From positions 1-64,000 of the forward strand of contig JAYZDF010000045.1 in assembly GCA_036337945.1 (NCBI GenBank): 64,000 nt of DNA. Direction: 5' to 3'. A model generated the notes under the pieces. That model was not told the origin of the DNA. It made no database searches and was given only the letters and a program-made list of their open reading frames with translations. Below, in pieces: positions 7,872 through 17,300 of the stretch; the first letter of the stretch is position 1, and each line of letters opens with the position of its first letter. This DNA is from JAYZDF01 sp036337945 (GTDB lineage Bacteria > Myxococcota > Kuafuiibacteriia > Kuafuiibacteriales > Kuafuiibacteriaceae). Made by a program: the position numbers and the translations under genes.

Positions 7872-10211
7872 TTACTTCAAGAGATCAATACTCCGGCTTA
7901 CCCTTTGATTAGCGATGACTCGAACTGTCATGCTCTTCTTTCTACGTAAGCGACCGTTAGAAACCTCTACTTCGTGTCGCCCCGGAATGACCTTACGAAA
8001 ACGAATCGGCATTTTGATCTTTTGGCCGTTGATTCTGACCACGGTTCCTTCGCTAGGGCTGATATCTAAAGAAAGGTACCCAAATACATTAGGAACGGGC
8101 TGTAACATAACTTCAGCTGTTTTCTTCGAACGAATTTTCACAGTCTGCATTTCGGTTTCAAAGTTTTTGCATTCTGCAATCACCGTGTGAAATCCCGGTT
8201 TCAGAACATGTATTAGAGGCGATTGGCCAATCACACGATCGCCAATCGTAATTTGGCAGTTTGGTGGCACAGTACGCACTGAAACCTTTCCAGGACGAAT
8301 TGAACGAGGGTCTCGTTTTAGAGTGAATCGCAGGCTCTGCTTTTCTTGGTCTTGAAACGTGACGGACTGTTTCGCTTCAATGTACCCCGGCTTTTCGACG
8401 AGAATCTCGACGGGTTGCTCTACCGGCACTGTGTTGAGTGTCATGGGCGTTTTGCTGGATTGCTTCTTACCATCGATAAAAACGAACGCCGATTGGGGCT
8501 GCGACTGAACCGTTAGCGTCGCAGATTTCTTTTCTAGCACGACCTCAAGATTGCGAGTCCCCTCGTTTTTCCGAAGCATTATCGTCTCTAAGGCGTCGCG
8601 ATACCCAGCCTGGCTTATAATTATATTCAGACGCTTCCCTTGAGCTAGCTGGTCGAGCTCACAGGGTGTTGTACACCCTGCCCCAATCGAATCAATCAGA
8701 ATTTCAGAGCCAGGAGGGTCGGATTTGATCACCAGTACACTTGGTCGAAGCCCGGCATCTGTATCTTGCCCAACTAAACCAGCAGAGGCCTTCAACTCTC
8801 TTGCCTCACGAACGGCTGTATCCATAGCACTACCCAACTTGCCAAAGAATCCGGCCATAAAAGCGACAAGAACAAGGCCCGCTACGGCGAGTATCGCCGC
8901 TCCGGCTCTATAGCGCCAAGGGTGAGCTTGATAGTTTGCAGTAACGTCTTGCGCGAACAGGTTCAATTTTTGCGCGAGCTTAACTCGCCAAGGTGTTTTC
9001 GGTTCCGGAATCGAGATGTCATCCGCCTCGAGGGATAGATCGACCTCCGGTAAGCCTTCGTCTGTTTGAGCGCGTCGAGACTCAATCAGTTGCGAACGCT
9101 CGTCAGTATCTTCAACTTTCGAAACCTCGGGAAACTCCATCATCCGCGTTTCTGCGGGTTCAACTTTCGCGAAGTCTTCGGATATGTTTACTTCTGACAC
9201 TTTGTTTTCGGAGCCACTGACAGTGGAGTCTCGCGACTTGGCACGCTGTCGGGCTCGAGATGATAAGGCTTCGTCAATAATAGACTTGTTCTTAGGCTCG
9301 CCAAAGAGGTCATAGACCAAATTCTGAAGGCGTTCGGGTCCGGGTCTCGGTCTTTCCCGACGAGCGAAGCGTTTGAGCGCATCACTCATCTCTTCGGCGG
9401 CTTGCCACCTGCGGTCACTCTCTTTTTCTAGCGCCCGCATGACGATCGCCTCGAGATCACGAGGATACTGACGATCTTTATAGGTCGGTGGGGTGACCGG
9501 ATCATTGACAATAGCGCCAAGGATTCCTCCAGGCCCTTCTTTATTGAAAAGGCGTCGACCTGTAGTGAGCTCATAAAGAATGATTCCTACAGAAAAGAGG
9601 TCTGACCGTCCGTCAAGCCCGTCACCACGAGCCTGTTCAGGAGACATGTACGATAGTTTTCCTTTAGTGAAGCCAGCGTCCGTATGAGTCAGTCGAGCAC
9701 GAGCCTTAGCAACACCGAAGTCGATAAGCTTTACTGCTCCGTCATAAGAAACGAGCACATTTTGCGGGGTCACATCACGATGAACAATACTGAGATACCG
9801 GCCTTTATTGTCTTTTGCAGCATGTGCATGACCCAGCCCATTGAGTAATTCACTTACGATATATGCCAACAAGCCGAGAGGCAGCGCCATTTTTTGAGAT
9901 TTCGCGCGTTCGTAAAGTGCGAGAAGGCTATGTCCTTCAACGTACTCCATCTCTATGTAGTAATAGCCGTCGTGCTTACCATGAGCCTTCACCCCGGCGA
10001 CATTCGGATGATCTAGATTCGAGACAATTCGCGCCTCGTCGATAAACATCCGAATGAAGTTCTCTTGGTGCGCCAAGTGAGGAAGAATTCTCTTAACTGC
10101 ACAAATCTCCCCGTCTTTATTGGTCGCAACAAAGACTTCCGCCATACCACCTTGGGCGAATTTACGTAGAAGGCGATAATCGCCGAACTCAACTGGATAT
10201 TTTTCACCCAA
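7872..10211 (-). CDS. Membrane Ser/Thr protein kinase with four C-terminal PEGA domains
   Basis: 779 aa, TTG start at 10211 preceded by GGAGG 11 nt upstream and overlapping the end of aroA by 8 nt. The N-terminal Hanks kinase domain (about 10-285) is complete: GGMAEV glycine loop, Lys40 in CAVK, Glu59, H144-R145-D146 in VHRDVTPQN, DFG 164-166 and SYMSPEQ. A linker rich in acidic residues is followed by one transmembrane helix (about 435-457, AGAAILAVAGLVLVAFMAG) and then four repeats of the PEGA type (VIKSDPPGSEILIDSIGAG; TVQSQPQSAFVFIDGKK; SVRTVPPNCQITIGDRV; SLDISPSEGTVVRINGQ). The kinase is therefore cytoplasmic and the PEGA repeats extracytoplasmic. Substrates are unknown; coupling to aroA is unusual. 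Confidence 0.92.
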   Translation of the reverse strand: MGEKYPVEFGDYRLLRKFAQGGMAEVFVATNKDGEICAVKRILPHLAHQENFIRMFIDEARIVSNLDHPNVAGVKAHGKHDGYYYIEMEYVEGHSLLALYERAKSQKMALPLGLLAYIVSELLNGLGHAHAAKDNKGRYLSIVHRDVTPQNVLVSYDGAVKLIDFGVAKARARLTHTDAGFTKGKLSYMSPEQARGDGLDGRSDLFSVGIILYELTTGRRLFNKEGPGGILGAIVNDPVTPPTYKDRQYPRDLEAIVMRALEKESDRRWQAAEEMSDALKRFARRERPRPGPERLQNLVYDLFGEPKNKSIIDEALSSRARQRAKSRDSTVSGSENKVSEVNISEDFAKVEPAETRMMEFPEVSKVEDTDERSQLIESRRAQTDEGLPEVDLSLEADDISIPEPKTPWRVKLAQKLNLFAQDVTANYQAHPWRYRAGAAILAVAGLVLVAFMAGFFGKLGSAMDTAVREARELKASAGLVGQDTDAGLRPSVLVIKSDPPGSEILIDSIGAGCTTPCELDQLAQGKRLNIIISQAGYRDALETIMLRKNEGTRNLEVVLEKKSATLTVQSQPQSAFVFIDGKKQSSKTPMTLNTVPVEQPVEILVEKPGYIEAKQSVTFQDQEKQSLRFTLKRDPRSIRPGKVSVRTVPPNCQITIGDRVIGQSPLIHVLKPGFHTVIAECKNFETEMQTVKIRSKKTAEVMLQPVPNVFGYLSLDISPSEGTVVRINGQKIKMPIRFRKVIPGRHEVEVSNGRLRRKKSMTVRVIANQRVSRSIDLLK

Positions 10212-11526
10212 GGGAAATATCGCCTCCGAAGCTCTTCATCACGTTGACAAAGCCAGGATACGAAACATCTGCGATTTCTGCACCCTCGATTCGTGATTCT
10301 CCGGAGATTCCCAGTGCAATAACGGCCGCCGTCATTGCGATGCGGTGATCGTGTCCCGCATGAATAACAGCTGGAACGAGATTTTTTGGATTGCCAACAA
10401 CATCGAGACCATCTTCTACCTCGTGAACCTCTGCCCCGAACGCGCGCAATAGGTTGGCTGTTGTCGCGATTCGGTCGCTCTCTTTAACTCTCAATTCACC
10501 CGCATCTCGAATCTGGGTCACGCCAGGGATAAAGGCAGCCAAGCCCGCTATGAGCGGAATTTCGTCTATGGCACGCAACGTCAAGCTTCCATCAATCTTC
10601 GCGGGGGATAAAGTCCCAACATCGATACGCAGAGTAGCCATGGGTTCACCACCCATTGCTGGTAATTCTGCTCTTTGAACATCAACACCAAATGCCGCAA
10701 GTGCGTCCAAAATCCCAGTTCTGGTCGGATTAACCGCCGTTTCTACCCCAAGGTTAGGACTATTCGTCACAAGAGCTGCTCCAAGCAAAAACGCAGCCGA
10801 AGACACATCGGGCGCCACTTCAAAGACTTCAACCCTCCATGGCTTTTCAATCGGCTGCAGCTCGATGGTTTGATCCTCTAATTCTTTTACCGAGACGCCG
10901 ATACTACGCAGCATACGTTCGGTATGATCACGTGATCGCCCAGGCTCCAAGACCTGAGTTTTACCTTCTGCCCAAAGCCCGGCCAAAAGGAGCGCGCTTT
11001 TGACTTGAGCACTTGCTACCGATAACTCGTGCCGGGTTCCCGTAAGATGAGCACCCCGAATTTCGAGTGGCGGATAAATCTTCTCATTCTTCCGAACTCC
11101 ATCAATGCCTGAGCCCATCTTGGTCAATGGAAGTAAACGAGACATTGGCCGTCCGTTGAGGGATTCGTCTCCTTCCAAGCGGATTACTTTTCCTGACATG
11201 GCAGAAACAATTCCTGCCATAAGCCGCATTGTGGTTCCGCTGTTGCCACAGTCGAGTGGCTTGTCCGGCGTGAGCAGCCCCTGAGGTCCTCCAACCCCAT
11301 GGACAATGGCCTCCGATTCATCAGGCGATATCTCAATTTTTACACCCATTTGTTGGAGCAGACTAAGGGTCGATCGATTGTCAGCACCAGCAGATAATGG
11401 AGATATACGACTCGTTCCCTCACCCAGAGCAGCGAGCATCAGGGCTCTATGACTAATCGATTTGTCGGGAGGCGTACGTGTGATGCCCTCAAGCGAGTTT
11501 CCACCTCTGATTACCCAAGTTGTCAT
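10204..11526 (-). CDS. aroA: 3-phosphoshikimate 1-carboxyvinyltransferase (EPSP synthase)
   Basis: 440 aa, the usual length. It transfers enolpyruvyl from PEP to shikimate-3-phosphate (step 6 of the shikimate pathway). Signatures: DKSISHRALMLAALGEG near the N-terminus, DCGNSGTTMRLMAGI, GDESLNGRPMSRLLPL, and the C-terminal RVKESDRIATTANLLRAFG and HDHRIAMTAAV blocks. Start ATG 11526 shares ATGA with the stop of the FxLYD gene. The accA-hisC-FxLYD-aroA-kinase series is tightly packed, so expression is likely coupled. No frame disruption is visible. Confidence 0.96.
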   Translation of the reverse strand: MTTWVIRGGNSLEGITRTPPDKSISHRALMLAALGEGTSRISPLSAGADNRSTLSLLQQMGVKIEISPDESEAIVHGVGGPQGLLTPDKPLDCGNSGTTMRLMAGIVSAMSGKVIRLEGDESLNGRPMSRLLPLTKMGSGIDGVRKNEKIYPPLEIRGAHLTGTRHELSVASAQVKSALLLAGLWAEGKTQVLEPGRSRDHTERMLRSIGVSVKELEDQTIELQPIEKPWRVEVFEVAPDVSSAAFLLGAALVTNSPNLGVETAVNPTRTGILDALAAFGVDVQRAELPAMGGEPMATLRIDVGTLSPAKIDGSLTLRAIDEIPLIAGLAAFIPGVTQIRDAGELRVKESDRIATTANLLRAFGAEVHEVEDGLDVVGNPKNLVPAVIHAGHDHRIAMTAAVIALGISGESRIEGAEIADVSYPGFVNVMKSFGGDISLG

Positions 11527-11999
11527 TTTAGTCTTATATCGTATCGGCCAGAGAACTCTTTTCTGTCTCTAATCTTGAATGAGAAATTTCGCTGGTCTTT
11601 CGCGTCAAGTTGTCGCCCTTGAAGGATATCTTCCAGGTCGGTGGCTATGACTTTGTCCTGTTCGTCCTTTATCAGCAAAAGAAGCAAAACCTTACTAATG
11701 TTTCTTTCCCCGCTATTCGAAACATCACCCTTAACTCGCATCAATCCTTCGATAATAACCGTTTTGCCGTCAGGGCCTATTTGTGTATCTGGTTCAATAG
11801 TAATGCCGTCCACAGTTATGAACTTAGAAACGTACTCCAATCGCTCTTTCTCGCTCATTGGGCGGGAAGTATCCGTACTACTCTCTTTTTTGCCCACCTT
11901 CTCACCCGAATCTTTTTTCTGGTTGCCTAGGTAAAAATAAGAAAGACTGACGGCGATTAGAGCAACGAGGAAGGCAATTAAGAAACGTTTGTTTTGCAC
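11523..11999 (-). CDS. Membrane-anchored FxLYD-like domain protein
   Basis: 158 aa, GTG start at 11999 with GGGAG placed 7 nt upstream, inside the end of hisC. One N-terminal transmembrane helix or uncleaved signal (FLIAFLVALIAVSLSYFYLG), a charged Lys/Ser linker, then a beta-rich domain with IEGLMRVKGDVSNSGERNIS, KVLLLLLIKDEQDKVIATD and RNFSFKI, the pattern of FxLYD/DUF3426-type Ig-like domains that face the periplasm. No known enzymatic role. Wedged between hisC and aroA with overlapping or touching ends. Confidence 0.7.
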   Translation of the reverse strand: MQNKRFLIAFLVALIAVSLSYFYLGNQKKDSGEKVGKKESSTDTSRPMSEKERLEYVSKFITVDGITIEPDTQIGPDGKTVIIEGLMRVKGDVSNSGERNISKVLLLLLIKDEQDKVIATDLEDILQGRQLDAKDQRNFSFKIRDRKEFSGRYDIRLK

Positions 12000-12003
12000 G
12001 AAA

Positions 12004-13209
12004 TCACTCCCGAAGGCCTTGTTGACGCAAAAGTTCCTGTAACCCGGCCAGAACCCGTTTGTTCATTTCTGCTGTGCCGATATTCACTCGGATACTATTT
12101 GGCATACCGTATCCCCCCATAGAGCGGACAAGAATGGCTCGGTCACGAAGCGCTGCCTGGGCGAATGAGCCATCGAAGGGTAACTTGATCACTAAGAAAT
12201 TAGCTTGAGAAGGAACAGCCTCTAGACCCATTGCTTCCAGTGCGGGGATCATTTGCGCAATCCCTGCTGTAACAAGATCGCGACTCCGTTGAACGTGCTC
12301 TTCATCATCTAGAGCTGCAGCTGCAGCAAGTTGCGCCACCGCGTTGACATTATAGGGCTGACGCACTCGATCGACATAGTCGACGAGCTCAGGGTCCATT
12401 ATCCCATAACCTACGCGTAGACCGGCCAAACCGTACACTTTGGAGAATGTCCGCAAAACCGCAGTACGAGGTCTCTCTGGAATATCTGTTAGCCCATTTG
12501 GAAAATCATCGGCTGTTACGTATTCAATATACGCTTCGTCGAGAACGACAATGACCGAAGGCGGAATGCGCTCAAGGAATGCATCAAGCTCACGCTTCGT
12601 CACGTACGTGCCTGTCGGGTTGTTTGGGTTGGCAATAAATACAAGTTTCGTTCGGTGGTCAATCAATGCAGCAAGAGCCGTGAGGTCATAGCGGTCTCTT
12701 CTGAGTGGCGCGAGAAGCGTGTCTCGGCCATGAGCTTGCGTTACCAATCGATACACCACGAATGACGGCCATGCCGTCACGACGGTTTCACCTGGCTGAA
12801 CAAAGGTCCTAATCAGCAGCTCGATAATTTCATTGCTCCCGTTGCCAATCACGATTCGGTCGCCACTTACGTTATATTTAGACGCAATCTTGTTTCGAAG
12901 GATGGAGCATGCACCGTCAGGATATAGATGAGCTTCTTTCACGGCGTCGTTTGTTGCCTTAATAGCCAGCGGTGATGGCCCCAGAACATTCTCATTCGCC
13001 GCCAAGAGGAGAACCTCGCTTTCAGGTACGTTAAGTTCCTCGGCGACAAGGCGCCACGGGCGAGCTGGTGGATAGGCATGAAGGGCAGAAACCGAAGCTG
13101 AGACAAGTGGTGCCGTAACCGGGCCACGTTGGCTTGATGCTCGGTCAAGTGCTTCTCGGGCTTCATCCACGCTAATTGGGTCACCAAAATCTCGATCATA
13201 TGTGGTCAT
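12004..13209 (-). CDS. hisC: Histidinol-phosphate/aromatic aminotransferase
   Basis: 401 aa class I/II PLP enzyme. Motifs: LLAANENVLGPSP, GNGSNEIIELLIRTF, FIANPNNPTGTYV, VVLDEAYIEYV and the PLP-lysine block TFSKVYGLAGLRVGYG. An N-terminal extension of some 35-40 residues (Ser/Ala-rich) precedes the usual start region. HisC transfers the amino group from glutamate to imidazole-acetol phosphate; HisC-type enzymes in aro operons often act on prephenate or phenylpyruvate (as hisC2 next to aroA in pseudomonads), and the neighbourhood with aroA makes that second role plausible. ATG 13209 follows GGAG overlapping the accA end. Confidence 0.9.
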   Translation of the reverse strand: MTTYDRDFGDPISVDEAREALDRASSQRGPVTAPLVSASVSALHAYPPARPWRLVAEELNVPESEVLLLAANENVLGPSPLAIKATNDAVKEAHLYPDGACSILRNKIASKYNVSGDRIVIGNGSNEIIELLIRTFVQPGETVVTAWPSFVVYRLVTQAHGRDTLLAPLRRDRYDLTALAALIDHRTKLVFIANPNNPTGTYVTKRELDAFLERIPPSVIVVLDEAYIEYVTADDFPNGLTDIPERPRTAVLRTFSKVYGLAGLRVGYGIMDPELVDYVDRVRQPYNVNAVAQLAAAAALDDEEHVQRSRDLVTAGIAQMIPALEAMGLEAVPSQANFLVIKLPFDGSFAQAALRDRAILVRSMGGYGMPNSIRVNIGTAEMNKRVLAGLQELLRQQGLRE

Positions 13210-13212
13210 TTA

Positions 13213-14277
13213 TTACTCCGCCTCCGACACGTTTGACTGTTCTCGAGCCGCCTCGGCTTCAAAAAATACTCCGAGTTGCCTGAATCGTTCAAAACGATCT
13301 GTCACAAGCTCATCTCCGGAGAATCGTCCAAGCTCCACGAGATTACTTCGCAGCGCTTGACTTAGGTTTTGGGCTGTCTCTGACAAATTTCGATGCGCGC
13401 CACCATTCGGCTCTTTCACGACTTCATCAATCACATTGAGCTTGCTCAAATCTGCCGCCGTAAGCTTCAATGCATCCGCAGCTTTCTCCGCGTAAGCAGG
13501 GTCCTTAAATAAAATCGAAGAGCAGGCTTCTGGTGAAATGACAGAGTACGTTGCGTACTCAAGCATCAAGACACGATTGGCAACGCCGATAGCAAGCGCT
13601 CCGCCCGAACCACCTTCTCCAATTACAACAGCAATCACCGGAACACTGAGCGCAGCCATGTGCTCAAGAGACTCAGCAATTGCTTGCGCTTGACCTCTCT
13701 CTTCGGCGTCGATTCCCGGATACGCTCCAGGGGTATCAATGAAAGTGATGATCGGTAAACTGAATCTCTCAGCCAGCGACATGAGACGCATGGCTTTTCG
13801 ATAGCCCTCAGGACGCGCCATTCCAAAATTTCTGGAGACATTCTCTTTGGTGGTTCTGCCTTTTTGATGGCCAATGACCATCACCGGGTCACCCAAAAAC
13901 TTCGCCAGCCCCGCCACGATGGCACCATCATCACCAAAATTACGGTCGCCATGGAGTTCAGTGAACTCGGTGAACATCTGCGAAATGTAGTCGAGCGTAT
14001 AGGGTCTCTGTGGATGTCGCGACAATTGAACAATTTGCCATCGGCTGAGGCTCGAAAACACCTCTTTTTGCAGCTTTTTGACTTTGTCTTCCAGCGCTCC
14101 GATTTCGGAGGAAAGGTCTCCAGCTTCGTCCGATACGACTGGAAGATCTGTCGTATCTTGCGGCGGTACGGACACCAAATTCGCGAGCCGATCTCGACCC
14201 GCGGCTAGCTGCCTCAGTTCAGAAATTTGCCTCTCCAACTCAAGAATCGGACGTTCGAATTCTAGTTCTCGACTCAC
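13213..14277 (-). CDS. accA: Acetyl-CoA carboxylase carboxyltransferase subunit alpha
   Basis: About 354 aa from GTG 14277; the frame is open further (to TTG 14310), but the family normally begins with L-x-FE-x-PI-x-ELE, and here LEFERPILELERQI follows GTG directly. AccA with AccD transfers carboxyl from carboxybiotin to acetyl-CoA, making malonyl-CoA. Motifs: RHPQRPYTLDYI, VIGHQKGRTTKENVSRNFGM, FIDTPGAYPGIDAEERGQ, GEGGSGGALAIGVANRV and YSVISPEACSSILFKD. The C-terminus is extended by about 40 polar residues. First gene of the accA-hisC-aroA-kinase run; accD is not in the window. Confidence 0.94.
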   Translation of the reverse strand: MSRELEFERPILELERQISELRQLAAGRDRLANLVSVPPQDTTDLPVVSDEAGDLSSEIGALEDKVKKLQKEVFSSLSRWQIVQLSRHPQRPYTLDYISQMFTEFTELHGDRNFGDDGAIVAGLAKFLGDPVMVIGHQKGRTTKENVSRNFGMARPEGYRKAMRLMSLAERFSLPIITFIDTPGAYPGIDAEERGQAQAIAESLEHMAALSVPVIAVVIGEGGSGGALAIGVANRVLMLEYATYSVISPEACSSILFKDPAYAEKAADALKLTAADLSKLNVIDEVVKEPNGGAHRNLSETAQNLSQALRSNLVELGRFSGDELVTDRFERFRQLGVFFEAEAAREQSNVSEAE

Positions 14278-14393
14278 CAGGGGTTGCCTACACCCGACAG
14301 AGCAGTTCAAGCAATATGAAGATGCTTCTCAAGAGAGAATTCACCCATAACCACGGCAATTATGCCGCAATGCGTTAAGGCAAAAGGGGTTTT

Positions 14394-17300
14394 TTATAGG
14401 CCACTTAGGTCAAACGTGTAGACGGAACCGAGGTCTACGCCCGCTCCATTGCCGTGGATCCCACCAACAACGAGCATCGGACGAACCCCGACAAAGCCCC
14501 AATCGAATCTTTCACCGATTCGATTCCAGGGATTTTCGGATTCACCCCCGAAAACCGCCACTGGGCGCGGGTTAAATCCAACACCTTGGACGTATTCGTA
14601 AATACGGAATCCACCGCTCCTGGGCGCACCACCAAGACTGCCGTAAATCGAGCCCACTACGACTTTCGCAGTCGCGCCTGCATTGGCTCGGATAAGCTGA
14701 ACACCAGCACCGAACTGCTCTCTGTCCACGTAGCCAAATAAGTCGTTGTTGAGTGTACTTGCGGGGTCCTGAAATGGGTGAGAGTTGTTCGCCGTAACAT
14801 CTGTGGTGACGCTAATGCGCGGCAGACCAGCAATATAAGCACCTGAGATCAGTCGTGCGGAGCCGGCGGTTCGACCATTCGCATAGTGATTGTAAGCGCC
14901 GACCACGAGGTCGGGAATCGTGTCGCCATCAACATCCATTCCGCCCGATAGCGCGTAGCCTGCGCGCGAGTTCGTGACGCCCGAAGCCAAAGCCACCATT
15001 TCAGGATCCGAGGGACACCCTGGCCCTCCGAAGCCGAAAATTATCCGCACGATACCCTGGTCGCTGCGGCCCGCATTTTCGCGGGGCGCACCCACGGCAA
15101 TTTCGTCGCAGCCGTCACCATTGAGATCTCCCATAACCGATAGACCTCGAGCCATATAGTCATTCGACCTCCGACCGCGAATAAATAGGTCTTCCTCACA
15201 AATGACGATGGTTTTGCCCGAATCATCTTTTGGGCGGCCGGAAATAAACGCTAGGCCACCCGCATTGTTTGCATTTGGCGAAGAAAAGTCCCAATCAAGA
15301 CTACCGACCACGACATCATCATAGGCATCTCCATTGAAGTTGAATCCGCCAAGAACATGTCGAATTCGGCCACGAGTTTGAGGGCCAAAGAACATAAAGG
15401 CAGGCTCGCTCGAAAGATTGCCAGAGGAACTTCCGCTCCATATCGCGAGCAAGCCAGCATCTGTACGGGACCCCGAAGGACAGGTTCCATCGAGGACGTA
15501 ACTATTCGAATTAAAGGAACTCGGCGCGTCTTCGAGCAATCCAACCATTGCATAATCCCCGGAAAATAATGGGTCCCGAGCGCGATCAAAATCTCCGACC
15601 TTGGCGGTTTTCCAGCCAAACAGATCACCACCGGAATGCCTTCGAAAGCCTTCTAAGGTAACATCAGGATCTAACGAGAAGCCAGACGGACCGCCGAAGT
15701 AAATCGAGCCCGTACCAATACTCGTTCCTCGGCTTCTTGAATTCACATACGGCGCTCCCGCCAACATGTCAGCATATCCATCTCCGTTCACGTCATCGAG
15801 TATCGATACGCCGTGACCCATCTGATCGCCTGAAGGATTCCAGGCCGGAATAAAAAGGACCTCTCGCGTAGGAGAGGTTGTTCCAGAAACCACGTACACA
15901 TCCCCAGCACTCAGTCCGTGAAAATCTGATTCAGGCGCATAGACCACAAAGTCGTTTTCGCCATCGCCATCCAAGTCATTCGTCAATGCGAAGGCATGAC
16001 CAAAGCGGTCATAGGATTGGCCTGGAGCAATCGTTGCGGTCGGGACAGAAGAAGGCCATTCACCGGGTTGTCCTGCGAAGCCAAAGATTCCACCTGCGTT
16101 CACTGGACCATTTCTACGTTCACCTTGAAAAGCAAAAGCGAGAAGATCGACCAAACCGTCCGAGTTATAATCACCCGAACCGACAACATATCCCAATCGA
16201 TCGTCATTCCTTGCGCCATAAACAGAAAAGTCTGCCTGATCACTCCAAATCAAGTCTGTCAGGGGCTCATTTTGAAGCGTTCGTCCCGCGAAAACGCGAA
16301 CAGCACCTCGTCGATTAACGCCACCGGAAGTATGATCCTGTTCAGACGCGATAATATCGACTTTACCATCTTGATTGAGGTCCGCCATCGATAGGTACCT
16401 CGCAAAATAGCTATTGGTTTGGCCTACCTGACCGCTACGAAATCCAATCTCGGGGAGTGCCGACACACCACCAAAATCTGAGGACGTAGAAGCACGACCT
16501 TTATGCACATAAATCAAGCCATTCCGATTTCCTCCGTTGGGTGAACGATAATAAAATGAGGCGGTCACAAGGTCGCAAAGTCCGTCGCCATCAAAGTCCC
16601 CACTATCGATGTAATTACCCATTTGCAGATCAGAGAAGCCAGAAAAACCGGAACCAACGTCGAATACTTGTCCACCAACTTGTACGTCCGGCTTCTCAAG
16701 AAAGCCCGCCGGGCGTCCGAGGAATATGCTGGTCAAACCTGAAGAGTAACGAATGGGTGATGCGCTTGTATCCTCTCCGTACAGCGAACTGACCGCAAAA
16801 TCCAAAAGCCCGTCGCCATTGAAGTCACAAGCTGTCACTGACTGACCAAAGGCGTCGTAAGAAAACTCTCCCACCCATGATTGAGCTGGCTCGGGCTCAA
16901 AAAAACCATTTGCCACGCCTCGATGGAGACTCACTCGGCCATATCGTTGGGCCTCGTCAAGATTTGCGAGTGGAGTCGCCGCTAGGAGATCTTTTTGCCC
17001 GTCGTTATCAAAGTCCTCAACCACGTATCCGTAACCCATTCGACCTTCGTGGGAGTTCGAGCTGAAGAACTGTGCAGGATATTGACTCAGTCCATTAGGG
17101 CCCCCCGGATATACGAGAATTGCGCCAGAGTTGTAATCATTAACATCAACATCGGCAATACCGACGACGACGTCAGCGAACCCGTCTCCATCGAGGTCAC
17201 CCGGAGCAACGATTTTGCTTAATCTCACGTAGTCACCGGCCCTTGTCGTTGTGAACGTGTGCGGAGCCACTACGTCAACACTCACCGATGTCGTCACGCC

